Source of the DNA: Streptomyces sp. NBC_01478
Lineage (GTDB): Bacteria > Actinomycetota > Actinomycetes > Streptomycetales > Streptomycetaceae
Reading direction: 5' to 3'
DNA length: 64,000 nt
Assembly (NCBI RefSeq): GCF_036227225.1
Contig: NZ_CP109444.1
Coordinates: 11,947,501 to 12,011,500, forward strand
In this document: piece after piece, positions 41,888 to 50,921 of the stretch
Position numbering within the stretch: the first letter of the stretch is position 1
Layout of the letters: each line of letters opens with the position of its first letter
Position numbers and translations under genes: made by a program
The notes under the pieces: generated by a model
Database searches by the model: none
Told to the model about the DNA's origin: nothing
Seen by the model: only the letters and a program-made list of their open reading frames with translations

Positions 41888-42781
41888 GTGTCGCCTGGCA
41901 CGGTCCTCGTCATGTGCCCTACTCCCACCCCCGCCGGCCGCCACTGGGACGGCAGCTCCCGCACCGCCCGCCGCCCCCGACCTCTGCGGGTGGCCGGCAC
42001 CAGTCCCAGCCGCCTGCTGCGCGCCGGCCAGAGCCACCTCTGCCGTCAGTGCGGCAACCGCATCGATCTCTACCAGCGCACCGACCAGCGGCCCATCGCC
42101 CTGCACCCCGGCGAACTGACCGCCGCCGACATCCCCGAATCCTGCCGCTGGCACCTGAGCGGCGGCATCGCCCACCCACACGGCGACGGCAGCGACTGGT
42201 GCCGCATCCCGCACGCCCTGCTCTGCCCCCGCCGCACCCCCACCTGCCACACGGCCCCGGGCCTCGAAGCGATCCGACGCCAACTCGCCGTCCGTACCCG
42301 CCGCATGATCGACACCGGCGTCTTCACCCCGGCCCCGGCCACCAGCACACAACCCGCCACCGTCACCGATGCCGACACCGGCGAGCCCGACCGCCCCGTC
42401 GTGCAGATCCTGCTCTGCCGCTACCTCGCCGAACGCCCCCTCAACGATCTGCGCTGCGTGGCCCAGACCCGCCACCGACACCGCTGCACCCACACGATCC
42501 CTGCCCCCACCGGCCCGACCGGGACCTGGAGACTGCTGCCGGCCACAGCGCAGCACGGCCAACTCGCCCTGCCCGACGGCCTGATGGCCGTCTACGACCT
42601 CGGCAAGCTCCCCTACAGCGAACAACTGCGCTGGCGCGCCCAACGCTGCCCCGCACACGTCGCATCCGGCGCCGCCGAACTCGCCCTGGCCGGATGGCAG
42701 CCCTTCGACCCCCTCCTGCACGCGGCACACATCCACACCCGACTGCCCCAACCCCCGGACCGCCGGCAGGGGAGGGGATGA
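41888..42781 (+). CDS. DUF6083-like zinc-binding hypothetical protein
   Basis: 297 residues from GTG 41888, or 289 from ATG 41912. The N-terminal part has RHWDGSSRTARRPRPLRVAG then CRQCGNRIDLYQRTDQRPIA and a His-rich stretch WHLSGGIAHPHGDGSDWCRI, followed by CP and C-H motifs. This fits an actinobacteria-specific zinc-binding family that I believe is DUF6083; the name comes from memory and is unverified. It overlaps the next gene in ATGA, making the first member of an operon with the helicase. Confidence 0.7.
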   Translation: MSPGTVLVMCPTPTPAGRHWDGSSRTARRPRPLRVAGTSPSRLLRAGQSHLCRQCGNRIDLYQRTDQRPIALHPGELTAADIPESCRWHLSGGIAHPHGDGSDWCRIPHALLCPRRTPTCHTAPGLEAIRRQLAVRTRRMIDTGVFTPAPATSTQPATVTDADTGEPDRPVVQILLCRYLAERPLNDLRCVAQTRHRHRCTHTIPAPTGPTGTWRLLPATAQHGQLALPDGLMAVYDLGKLPYSEQLRWRAQRCPAHVASGAAELALAGWQPFDPLLHAAHIHTRLPQPPDRRQGRG

Positions 42782-43260
42782 CGATGCCGCACCACGCCCT
42801 GGAAATCGTGCTCACCCGCCCCCTGGCCCAAGCCGAACTCCGCGACGCCACCCGCGTACTGCCGCTCGCCGCCAACCACGACACCACCCGCCTCATGGCC
42901 CTCGTCCACGCCAAGACCCCTCACCAGGCCGCCCGCAGGCTGCGCCACCGGCTCGGGGCACGGCTGCCCATCGACGTGATCACCACGCACTACCCCGACG
43001 CCGACCACAAGGTGCTTCTCAACGTCGCCCTCCCGACCGCCGCCCACGCAGCCCTCAAGGCCGCCGCTCGCCGCGCGCACCAGAGCCCCGAGTGCTTCGT
43101 GGAACTGGCCCTGCACCGGGCCCTGGCCCAGCACGCCGACCAGGAGACCGACCGCCTGGACCGGGAGGTGGGCGAACTCCTGGCCCACACCACCCCCGCC
43201 CACCTGCTCTCCGCAGTCGGGCACGCACTCACCCGGCTCCCCGAGAGGCCCACGCCATGA
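42778..43260 (+). CDS. Hypothetical protein of the helicase operon
   Basis: 160 residues from ATG 42778, with GGAGGGG just before it and a 4-base overlap with the upstream stop. Helical and basic, with TAAHAALKAAARRAHQSPEC in the middle and LDREVGELLAHTTPAHLLSA near the end. No family recognised. It overlaps the helicase start by 4 bases, so the three proteins are probably made in similar amounts. Confidence 0.7.
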   Translation: MTMPHHALEIVLTRPLAQAELRDATRVLPLAANHDTTRLMALVHAKTPHQAARRLRHRLGARLPIDVITTHYPDADHKVLLNVALPTAAHAALKAAARRAHQSPECFVELALHRALAQHADQETDRLDREVGELLAHTTPAHLLSAVGHALTRLPERPTP

Positions 43261-44717
43261 AACCGACCGACGAGCAGGCCGCAGCAGCCGACGCCTTCCA
43301 GGCCGGCGACCACCTCGCCCTGCAGGCCGGTGCCGGCACTGGCAAGACCACCACCCTCGCCCTCCTCGCCCACGCCACCCGGCGCCGCGGCCGCTATCTC
43401 GCCTTCAACCGGCCCGTCGCCCAGGCGGCAGGCGCCCGCTTCCCGAATACCGTCCAGTGCAGGACCGCGCATGCCCTGGCCTACGCGGCCGTCGGCCACC
43501 GCTACAGCCGCCGCCTGAACGCGCCGCGCCGTCCGGCCTGGCAGACCGGACAGGCCCTCGGTATCACCAAAGGCATCCGCATCGGCGACTGCGAGGTGAC
43601 TCCAAAGGCCCTCTCCAACGCCACGCTGCGCACCGTCACCCGCTTCTGCCACACCGCGGACGAAGCCATCACCGGCCACCACGTGCCGCCACTACGCGGC
43701 CTGGAACACACCGACCTGCACGCCCAACTCGCCGCTCACATCGTGCCGTTCGCCCGCAAGGCCTGGGCTGACCTGCAACACCCGGACGACGGCGCGGTCC
43801 GTTTCGAGCACGACCACTACCTGAAGATCTGGGCCCTCACCCGGCCGCGCATCCAGGCCGACTTCCTGCTCCTGGACGAGGCCCAGGACACCAACCCCGT
43901 CGTCGAACAGGTCTTCCTCAGCCAGCGCGACCATGCCCAGCTCGTCATGGTCGGCGACTCCGCCCAGGCCATCTACCACTGGCGCGGCGCCAAAGACGTC
44001 ATGACCGGCTTCGACGGCACCCAGCTGACCCTGTCCCAGTCCTTCCGCTTCGGCCCCCTCCTCGCCGCAGAAGCAAACCGGTGGCTGCACCTGGCCGACG
44101 CCCCCCTCCGCCTGACCGGCACCCCCGCCGTGCCCACCGAACTCGGCCCCCTCACCCGGCCCGACGCGGTGCTGTGCCGCACCAACGTCGGCGCCATGGC
44201 CCAGGTCATGGACCTGATGACCGCCGGATGCCGCGTTGCGCTGGTTGAGGTAGGAGACAGCCTGCGCGCCCTGGCCCTGGCCGCCCGTGACCTGAAAGAC
44301 GGCCGCCGCACCACCCACCCCGAACTGATCCTGTTCCCCTCCTGGGGCGAACTGCAGGACTACGCCGCCCACGACCCGGCCGGCCGCGACCTGCAGCCCC
44401 TGGTCGACCTCGTCGACACCCACGGCACCGACGCCATCCTCGCCGCCGTCGCTCGGCTCGTGCCCGAGCAGCACGCCCAGGTGACCGTGTCGACCGCGCA
44501 CAAAGCCAAAGGCCGCGAATGGCCCCGCGTGAAGATCGCTGATGATTTCACCCCGCCCAGGGACACCGATCAGCAAGATGCCGAAGGCCGGGCCGTACCT
44601 GGACCCATCGACGACGCAGACGCCCGTCTTGCCTACGTCGCTGTCACCCGCGCACGCTCCCGCCTCGACCTCGGAGGCCTGTCCTGGATTCACGACCATC
44701 CACACGGATCGCCATGA
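43257..44717 (+). CDS. UvrD/Rep-type superfamily 1 helicase
   Basis: 486 residues, shorter than chromosomal UvrD (over 700). Motifs in order: Walker A AGAGTGKTTT at 24-33; motif II LLLDEAQDTN near 205; GDSAQAIYHWRGA (motif III) near 235; VSTAHKAKGREWPRVKIADD (motif V) and LAYVAVTRARSRL (motif VI). The 1B/2B insertions are reduced. It should translocate 3'-5' on single-stranded DNA using ATP. The ATG overlaps the upstream stop. Stand-alone short helicases in an operon with zinc and small proteins are common on actinobacterial mobile elements. Whether this acts in replication, repair or defence is open. Confidence 0.9.
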   Translation: MKPTDEQAAAADAFQAGDHLALQAGAGTGKTTTLALLAHATRRRGRYLAFNRPVAQAAGARFPNTVQCRTAHALAYAAVGHRYSRRLNAPRRPAWQTGQALGITKGIRIGDCEVTPKALSNATLRTVTRFCHTADEAITGHHVPPLRGLEHTDLHAQLAAHIVPFARKAWADLQHPDDGAVRFEHDHYLKIWALTRPRIQADFLLLDEAQDTNPVVEQVFLSQRDHAQLVMVGDSAQAIYHWRGAKDVMTGFDGTQLTLSQSFRFGPLLAAEANRWLHLADAPLRLTGTPAVPTELGPLTRPDAVLCRTNVGAMAQVMDLMTAGCRVALVEVGDSLRALALAARDLKDGRRTTHPELILFPSWGELQDYAAHDPAGRDLQPLVDLVDTHGTDAILAAVARLVPEQHAQVTVSTAHKAKGREWPRVKIADDFTPPRDTDQQDAEGRAVPGPIDDADARLAYVAVTRARSRLDLGGLSWIHDHPHGSP

Positions 44718-44859
44718 CACCGTGCGCAGCTCTCCATGGATCACTCGCCATGGCCCGAAGCGGGTGTAACCGGTCCGCCTTCCGCAGAGCAGACCCGGCC
44801 TGGTCTGCCAGGCGGCTGCGGGCGGTCTGCGTTGAGCCGGGACACTGTCCTTCGGCCGG

Positions 44860-45405
44860 TCAGCAGCGGGGGTTGGTGATGCGGGCCCAGACGGTTTTTC
44901 CGTCGGGGTCGGTCTGCGCGTAGCCCCACTGACTGGTCAGAGCCTCTACAACAAGCAGGCCCCGGCCTGCTTCTGACAGATGCTCCGGATGACAGCGGGC
45001 AGGGGGAGCGGAACTGGGATCGGTCACGGCGCATACCAGCGCACCGCCGGTGCGGGCCACGCCCAGCCATGCCTTGCTGCGTGCGTCGCCGCATCCGGCC
45101 AGCGCGTGCAGCACTGCGTTGGTGGTGAGCTCGTTGACCACCGTCGTCATGTCGTCGGCGAGCATGCTGAGTCCCCAGGCGCTGATGGTCTCGCGCACGA
45201 AGCGGCGGACGTTTTTCAGACTGGTGGGCTCGCAGGTGAAAGCCCGGGCAGCGAAGTCGGCTGTACTGATTCCCAGCGCAAGTCCCCAGTCCGGTGCGGT
45301 GGGCGGGACCAGTGGGATGTTCTCCAGCAGGCGACGGTTCGAAGATAGGAGTGGAATTTCGGTTCCTGCGGCCTGGCCGAGTGCCTCTACCGCGTGTACT
45401 GCCAC
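44860..45405 (-). CDS. HATPase-type anti-sigma-like regulatory protein
   Basis: 181 residues from GTG 45405 with GGGGGGA 7-13 bases upstream. VVNELTTNAVLHA is the N-box of GHKL/RsbW-type ATP-binding domains, and VTDPSSAPPA then GRGLLVVEALTSQWG are the G1 and G2 boxes. In streptomycetes such proteins act as serine kinases on anti-sigma antagonists or as anti-sigma factors. It is divergent from the DUF397 gene, the typical whiJ-like arrangement. Confidence 0.9.
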   Translation of the reverse strand: MAVHAVEALGQAAGTEIPLLSSNRRLLENIPLVPPTAPDWGLALGISTADFAARAFTCEPTSLKNVRRFVRETISAWGLSMLADDMTTVVNELTTNAVLHALAGCGDARSKAWLGVARTGGALVCAVTDPSSAPPARCHPEHLSEAGRGLLVVEALTSQWGYAQTDPDGKTVWARITNPRC

Positions 45406-45607
45406 TGTTCATCCCCCCGAAGACGTCCAGTTTTGCGGGCCGCGCAACTTGCCCTGACTGGTTAGTATCCGCCTCTCCCTGCCCTGGGTGCAATTGCATC
45501 AGTGACTTGCATCCGAACGAGAGGGGGAGAGAACGCTTGTACTCAGCAAGGAGAACGGCACGGACCAGAGTTGAGAGAAATTCGGACAGGGTCGAAGGAA
45601 GGCGGAC

Positions 45608-45844
45608 ATGGTGCAGATCACCAACGGTGTCCCGGCGGATTCCCTGAGCGATGTGACGTGGCTGAAAAGCCGTCACAGCACGGCTGACGGAAACTGTGTC
45701 GAACTGGCCTTACTGGGCGGAGGTTCTGTGGCGGTACGCAACTCCCGTGATCCGCACGGTCCCGCGCTGGTGTACACGCGGGCGGAGATCGCGGCCTTCA
45801 TCGCGGGGGCGAAGGACGGCGAGTTCGACCTAATCGCCAGCTAA
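45608..45844 (+). CDS. DUF397 protein
   Basis: 78 residues with GGAAGG before ATG 45608. WLKSRHSTADGNCVELA and VAVRNSRDPHGPALVYTRAE are the two signature blocks of DUF397, a small actinobacterial family. It is usually encoded with an XRE/DUF5753 regulator, whose activity it is thought to modulate. The partner regulator follows 87 bases downstream. Confidence 0.95.
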   Translation: MVQITNGVPADSLSDVTWLKSRHSTADGNCVELALLGGGSVAVRNSRDPHGPALVYTRAEIAAFIAGAKDGEFDLIAS

Positions 45845-45931
45845 CGCCAGGCAGAAAAAGCCCAATTGGGCCCTTGCCGGACGGCATCCTGCGAAACTGA
45901 CGCTCGTCGTCTGCCCTTCACAGGAGACTCC

Positions 45932-46834
45932 ATGCCCGCGCCCGCCCCTCCGGTTGATGCCCTCACGCTCGAGTACTACCTCGCCGCCTCCGCGCGCAGC
46001 CCGATCGCGCTGCGCCTGGTGCTGGGGCACCTTCTGCGCACACTGCGCAAGGCAGCCGGCATCGAAGCGGAGGCGGCGGGCCGGTCCATCCGCGGCTCGG
46101 AAGCCAAGATCTCCCGGATGGAGCGTGCCCTGGTCACCTGCAAGCACGACGACGTGAAGGACCTGCTCACCCTCTACGGCGTCACCGACCTCCACGCCCA
46201 TGCCCACTTCGCGGAGATGGTGCGCATCTCCCGGCAGCCCGGCTGGTGGCATCGCTTCGACGGGGTCCTGCCCGACTGGTGCGGCAAACTGATCGGCCTG
46301 CAGGAGGCCGCCTCCACCATCCGCACCTACGAAGTCCAGCTGGTGCCCGGGCTGCTGCAGACCGCCGCCTACACTGAGGCACTCGTGCGCCAGGCTTACC
46401 CCCAGGCACCGCAGCAAGAGGTCGACGACCGGGTGGAGCTGCGGATGACTCGCCAGAACGTCCTTACCCGCCAGGATCCGCCCCGTCTGTGGGCCGTTCT
46501 CGACGAGGCCGTCCTGCACCGGCCCATGGGCGGCGAGCAGGTCATGCGCGAACAACTGCGGCATCTGACGAAGATGGCGCAGCTCGCCCACATCACGATC
46601 CAGATCGCACCGTTCAACCGGCCCGGCTGCATCGCTGCCGGCTTCCCGATCACGCACCTGCGCTTCGACCTTCCCCCTCTGCCCGACATCGTCTACCTCG
46701 AGCAGCTGCGGGACGCCGAGTACATGGACAAGCCCGAGGAGACCCAGCACTACCGCGGTGTCCTGGACGGCCTGGCCCAGGCCGCGCTCTCCCCGCACGA
46801 CAGCCTCGACCTGCTCGAGTACACCCTCAGCTGA
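45932..46834 (+). CDS. XRE-family regulator with DUF5753 domain
   Basis: 300 residues from ATG 45932 with CAGGAGA upstream. The N-terminal helix-turn-helix spans LGHLLRTLRKAAGIEAEAAG to SEAKISRMERA. The long C-terminal DUF5753 region has the family blocks EAASTIRTYEVQLVPGLLQT and RQNVLTRQDPPRLWAVLDEA. Such regulators, with DUF397 and HATPase partners, control development and antibiotic production (whiJ/abaA-type). The ligand is unknown. Confidence 0.95.
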   Translation: MPAPAPPVDALTLEYYLAASARSPIALRLVLGHLLRTLRKAAGIEAEAAGRSIRGSEAKISRMERALVTCKHDDVKDLLTLYGVTDLHAHAHFAEMVRISRQPGWWHRFDGVLPDWCGKLIGLQEAASTIRTYEVQLVPGLLQTAAYTEALVRQAYPQAPQQEVDDRVELRMTRQNVLTRQDPPRLWAVLDEAVLHRPMGGEQVMREQLRHLTKMAQLAHITIQIAPFNRPGCIAAGFPITHLRFDLPPLPDIVYLEQLRDAEYMDKPEETQHYRGVLDGLAQAALSPHDSLDLLEYTLS

Positions 46835-46860
46835 ACTCCAGGCGGCCCGCACACCGCACG

Positions 46861-47718
46861 TCAGGGCACCAGGCCCACACCGCCGTGCTCGGCCCACGCC
46901 CGACCGCCGGCATCCGCCAGGCGGTCACTGCCCGGCCGCCACCGGCCGATATCGACCAGCCCCGGCGTGAGCAGCCGCAGCGCGGCGAAGAACGGCTCGA
47001 CCTCCGCGCGCGGACGCACTCGCCCCCACCGTCCCCCGGCAGCCTCCCGCAGCACCGCACCGGCCTGCTGCCGCACGCCGGCGTCCTCACTGACCAGGTG
47101 ACTGGCCGCGACAAGGCTTCCCGGCGCGAGCAGGCGGGCCGTCTGCTCCAGCACCGTGGCAGGGGCGGCGGATTCGGGGATCGTGTGCAGCACGGACACG
47201 AACAGCACCGCCACCGGCAGGGTGATGTCGATCAGCCGGCACACCGCCGGGTCGGACAACAGCTGCGCCGTCTGCAGCGGGCCGGCCCGCACCACCAGGG
47301 TGCGCCGCCGCTCCTCCCACAGCGCCCGGGTGTGGGCGAGCACCAGGGGATCCTCAGCGGCATAGACGACCCGCGCCCGCGCATCGATGCTCTGGGCGAC
47401 CTGATGCACAGCCACCGGGGTGGGAAACCCGGCACCGAAGACCACGAACTGGCGCACCTTGTACTCCCGCGCCAGGTGACTGGTCACCCGCAGCAGGAAC
47501 CGGTGCGCGGAATCGGCAACATGCCGCGCGGCGGGCACCAGTTGCAGCAGCCGCTCACACGCCTCCCGGTCGGCGGAATAGTAATCCTTGCCGCCCAGCA
47601 GGCAGTTCGTCATCCGGGCAAGATTCGGCGACGCGACGTCGAGGACGTCCAACCGCGGCACCCGCCCGCGTTCCAATGCGGCACCCCACCCCGTCTTGGC
47701 ACCCGCAGCATGCTGCAT
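46861..47718 (-). CDS. SAM-dependent methyltransferase, DUF574 type
   Basis: 285 residues from ATG 47718. SPNLARMTNCLLGGKDYYSA is the diagnostic N-terminal block of this actinobacterial family. A Rossmann-like region follows (VRQFVVFGAGFPTPVAVHQV, with the acidic VVYAAEDPLVL turn in place of the usual SAM-binding loop), then a conserved C-terminal half. Substrate unknown; the family is abundant and often found near regulators of differentiation. It converges on the XRE gene. The glycine loop is not textbook, so catalytic activity is uncertain. Confidence 0.9.
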   Translation of the reverse strand: MQHAAGAKTGWGAALERGRVPRLDVLDVASPNLARMTNCLLGGKDYYSADREACERLLQLVPAARHVADSAHRFLLRVTSHLAREYKVRQFVVFGAGFPTPVAVHQVAQSIDARARVVYAAEDPLVLAHTRALWEERRRTLVVRAGPLQTAQLLSDPAVCRLIDITLPVAVLFVSVLHTIPESAAPATVLEQTARLLAPGSLVAASHLVSEDAGVRQQAGAVLREAAGGRWGRVRPRAEVEPFFAALRLLTPGLVDIGRWRPGSDRLADAGGRAWAEHGGVGLVP

Positions 47719-47845
47719 GCTGCGGACACTCCATGGTAGGAAAGCCGCACCCGGCCGGGATAGTTCTTCGTAGAATCATTCGCCGCGGCCCGAAGTGCGC
47801 TACAGCAAGTCTCTGATGCTCGCTGTCACCGGCGTGCGCGGCCCT

Positions 47846-48379
47846 CTACGGCTGTGCTCCTGCGGGCGCCGCTGTCCACCGGCCCGGCAGCGCCCGCTGC
47901 GCCATCCGCAGCTGGGATGCGACCGCCGGAGCCTCGACCCCCATCAGCTCGGCCGCCTCCTTCTCGCTCAAGTCCAGCCGGCAGCGCAGGATCACCGCAT
48001 CCGCTTGCGCCCGCGGCAGCAGTTGGTGCACCGCATCCGCCGGCTGCGCGGCCCCGGCCTGGCGGCCGCCCAGCGCAGAAGTGATCAGCGCGTCCAGCAG
48101 CCGCCACGCCACCGCCGCCGGACGGGGACTGCTGATGACCGTCGGCCAGATCGTGGCGAGATTGCCCAGGACGGCCTCCACGACCTGCCGGCTCATCCAC
48201 GCGTCCTGCACCCGCTCCCGCGTGTAGTGCAGATAGCGGTCCTGGTGCAGGAGACAGAACGCCGTGTACTCCAGCGGCAGGACCAGCTCGATCGTCGGCT
48301 GCGGGGCATCGCCGGGGGACCACTGCGGACGGGACGCCCGCACCGGCACCTCGCCGCGGCGGCGCAAGGAAACGAACAT
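47846..48379 (-). CDS. Sigma-70 region 4-like DNA-binding protein
   Basis: 177 residues from ATG 48379, with GGAGAGAGG 5-13 bases upstream. The last third reads LLPRAQADAVILRCRLDLSE then KEAAELMGVEAPAVASQL, a helix-turn-helix of sigma region 4 type. The region 2 part is not recognisable, so it may be a regulator derived from a sigma factor rather than a working sigma factor. It lies 29 bases after the XRE/zinc-finger gene on the same strand and is probably co-transcribed with it. Confidence 0.75.
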   Translation of the reverse strand: MFVSLRRRGEVPVRASRPQWSPGDAPQPTIELVLPLEYTAFCLLHQDRYLHYTRERVQDAWMSRQVVEAVLGNLATIWPTVISSPRPAAVAWRLLDALITSALGGRQAGAAQPADAVHQLLPRAQADAVILRCRLDLSEKEAAELMGVEAPAVASQLRMAQRALPGRWTAAPAGAQP

Positions 48380-48408
48380 GGCACCTCTCTCCGGGGGCAC
48401 GGGAAGCA

Positions 48409-49482
48409 TCAGGGGGACTCGGAACGTGCGGCGGGCAGCTGTGCGGGACTCTCCGGAGGGTCGAGACAGAGCAGGAACGTGTAATGGACGGCTTCCCACA
48501 GCGGCCGCACGTCCGCCGGCCAGCCGCCCAGCGCGGTCACCAGCGCCGCCGTCTGTTCCCAGCCCGCTATCATCTCGCCGCCCAGGATCTCGCTGACTGC
48601 CTGCGTGCTCAGCGCCCCGCGCGTGGCCTTGCGTACCACCCCGAACGGGGGGCGCCCCGCGGCCAGATGCAGTCCCCGCAGCGCCGCCTGCAGACGGGCC
48701 ACCGCATCGGGAATCGCATACCGCCCTGGCGGCACCATCCCGTGCGCGCTCTCGAACAGCACACTCAGCTCGGCAGGATCGCCGCCGAACAGTTCGACCA
48801 GGGTGCACACCACCGGCCAGGTCGGCGTGCGATCACCCGAGAGAATCCGCGAGATGTACGACGGGGATAACGACGTCTGCTCGGCCACCTCCCTGAACGT
48901 CAGCCCGCTGGCCCGTTGCAGATAGGACAGCGCCGAGGCCAGCTTCACCGATGCCCGTTCGGCCGCCTGCGACAGCAACTTGCCCTCCGCGTCACCCAGC
49001 CCCGACACGACGGGCACGGAAGGCTGCCGCACCGCGGCCCGCTCCCCGGCCCGCCGTTTCAGCCGCTCCTTGACCCGGCTCTCCGGCCACCGGGTGCGCG
49101 CCGTCGTCGCGCTCACCCGGGCGGCATCGGCCACCTGCTCCCAGTTCGCACCCAGATTGCGGGCATCCTGGACCGCCGCAGCCCGGTAGTAGTCCACCTC
49201 ACGGGCCACCTCGTCCGCGCAGCGCAGCAGTTCCGTCAAAGACCGTGCGTCGTACTCGGCCTCCAGCAGTGCCGCGGACAGCGCCTGCAGATCCTCCGCG
49301 ATGCGCCGGCCCAGCGGGAGCGCACTGTGTTCCTGCCGCTCCAGGTGGCCGTCCCGCTCACGCTGCGCCTTGCGCCGGCAGTCGATGCTGCAGTACTCCT
49401 TCTTCCGGCCGGGGCCGTTCCTCCGGATAAACCGCTCCTGGCAGTAGCGGCAACTGTCATAGCGGGGGCTGGTACCCGCCAT
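48409..49482 (-). CDS. Zinc-finger and XRE helix-turn-helix regulator
   Basis: 357 residues from ATG 49482, with GGGAGG 5 bases upstream. N-terminal CRYCQERFIRR with CSIDCRRKAQRERD makes a small zinc finger. A central helix-turn-helix-like region (LGANWEQVADAARVSATTAR) is followed by a classical XRE domain (SGLTFREVAEQTSLSPSYIS then RILSGDRTPTWP) near residue 210. It therefore has two or three DNA-binding elements in one protein, followed by the sigma-like gene. Likely an activator or repressor of a local operon; targets unknown. Confidence 0.85.
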   Translation of the reverse strand: MAGTSPRYDSCRYCQERFIRRNGPGRKKEYCSIDCRRKAQRERDGHLERQEHSALPLGRRIAEDLQALSAALLEAEYDARSLTELLRCADEVAREVDYYRAAAVQDARNLGANWEQVADAARVSATTARTRWPESRVKERLKRRAGERAAVRQPSVPVVSGLGDAEGKLLSQAAERASVKLASALSYLQRASGLTFREVAEQTSLSPSYISRILSGDRTPTWPVVCTLVELFGGDPAELSVLFESAHGMVPPGRYAIPDAVARLQAALRGLHLAAGRPPFGVVRKATRGALSTQAVSEILGGEMIAGWEQTAALVTALGGWPADVRPLWEAVHYTFLLCLDPPESPAQLPAARSESP

Positions 49483-49636
49483 CGTTCCTCCCACGTGCAT
49501 GTGGCCGTTTCTCTCCCAGGTGCGTCACTTCTTACGCACCTGGAAGAGGAACTCGGCATTCCCAAAGCCGCAGTGCTGGCTGTCGCCTTGACGGGTGGCG
49601 GCGCGCCCAGAAGCTCGCCGCCACCCTCAAGGCTGC

Positions 49637-49903
49637 TCAGCTCAGCCGAAAACGCTGGTAGGAGCAGCGCGACTGACGCATCGTCGCCAACAGACCTGCT
49701 ACCACGGCTGTGGTAGCAGGTGCTGTCCACCATCCGAGGATCAGAATCAGAGGCAGCACTACAACGGCCAGGAACACACTCGCCTGCACCGTGACAGTCC
49801 AGGCACTCGCGATACGCGTTTCATGCCGGGGAAGACGCGGAATGCTAGCGTCGTCGCGAGTTGCCGCCCGGATGAGAGCGGCGACGGAAAACGGGTCAAG
49901 CAC
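49637..49903 (-). CDS. Small single-pass membrane protein
   Basis: 88 residues if started at GTG 49903 (a weak GGCAGG lies upstream); an open frame extends to 49987. FSVAALIRAATRDDASIPRL then PRHETRIASAWTVTVQASVF leads into a strong hydrophobic segment (LAVVVLPLILILGWWTA) and a basic tail. No function recognised. Start uncertain. Confidence 0.5.
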   Translation of the reverse strand: MLDPFSVAALIRAATRDDASIPRLPRHETRIASAWTVTVQASVFLAVVVLPLILILGWWTAPATTAVVAGLLATMRQSRCSYQRFRLS

Positions 49904-50509
49904 GGGGCACTTACCTGCCTTTCTTGGTCTCGTCGATGAGGGACCCCGGAGTTGGTAGCGAGCCTGCCCGGGGTTTCCTCGCGTCAACGGACGGTAGTAC
50001 CTCCGTCACACCCGGCGCTATATAAACGGTTCATCGCGCAAAGTTCGAACGCCGCGACGGTGACTAATTACCGGACACGGGCGAGGCGAACACACGAGTG
50101 CTTTCAGGTCTGCCCGAATCGGACCGAAGGTGACCGCGACTGACCAGTCGAGCGATCTTCCTGCTAAATGCAGCACGGCACTGGGATTCCGCCCTATTAA
50201 GCCTCCCCTTACGCGCCCCGCGCACACCCCCTGCGGGGCGGGAGGGGATCAGCCTGCCGCACCAGCCCTCCATCGCCATTCTGTTTGCGCAAATTCGAAG
50301 GCTGCCCTCCGGAAAGGGCTGCCCGACTTCAACCACGATGCCTCCCACCCGCCACGCGGGGGGAGAGAAGCGTGTGCTCCTGGGCGTACGGGTACCGGGG
50401 TGACTTTCGGCCCAAGCGGGTGAACGGCCAACAGATCGCCGGGCAAAGGCCGGAGCGGTCCGCTACGAAGATCACAACCCGTTCGCGATCTTCGAGCGGA
50501 AGCCCTCGT
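49904..50509. other. 600-base stretch without a supported gene; a long hairpin
   Basis: CGCCCCGC (50214-50221) pairs with GCGGGGCG (50233-50240), and flanking CCTCCCC and GGAGGGG extend the stem, forming a GC-rich structure that may be a terminator or barrier. Otherwise open frames here have poor codon bias. Confidence 0.4.
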
Positions 50510-50810
50510 GCGCTTCACCCGCGCCGTGTGTACTGCGGGCCGCCACGCTCCTCACACTGGCGGCCCTTTCCTCCGGGACGGCCCACGCCGTTCCTTCGGC
50601 GCCCCCAACACCTGTGTTCCTCACGCGATTTGCCCCCCGGTGAGACCGTCACCCTGCCGGTCCGCGACGCCCTGGCGGCGTTGGCCGTGCGGGACGAGAG
50701 CCGCACCGGCTACACCCGCGACAAGTTCAAGCACTGGTCCGACGCCGACAAGAACGGCTGCAACACCCGCGCCGAAGTCCTCCTCCAAGAGGCGCTCCCT
50801 GCCACGGGTC
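50510..50810 (+). pseudogene. Truncated gene for a secreted HNH-family nuclease
   Basis: One frame encodes a signal peptide (AATLLTLAALSSGTAHA, then VPSAPPTP) and stops. A second frame continues ETVTLPVRDALAALAVRDES and RTGYTRDKFKHWSDADKNGC, ending abruptly after EVLLQEALP. This second block is the N-terminal part of the secreted HNH (DUF1524/GmrSD C-terminal-like) family common in streptomycetes. The catalytic HNH part is absent, so the gene is both frameshifted and truncated. Confidence 0.6.
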
Positions 50811-50921
50811 AAACTGGCTGGGGTCGAACGGTCGGGGTCGAAGCTGCGGGCACTTCCAAGGGTTTCTTGGTCCGGCCGACCGATCAACCACGTGCACCGC
50901 GTAGTCGTGCGGCTTGGGCTA

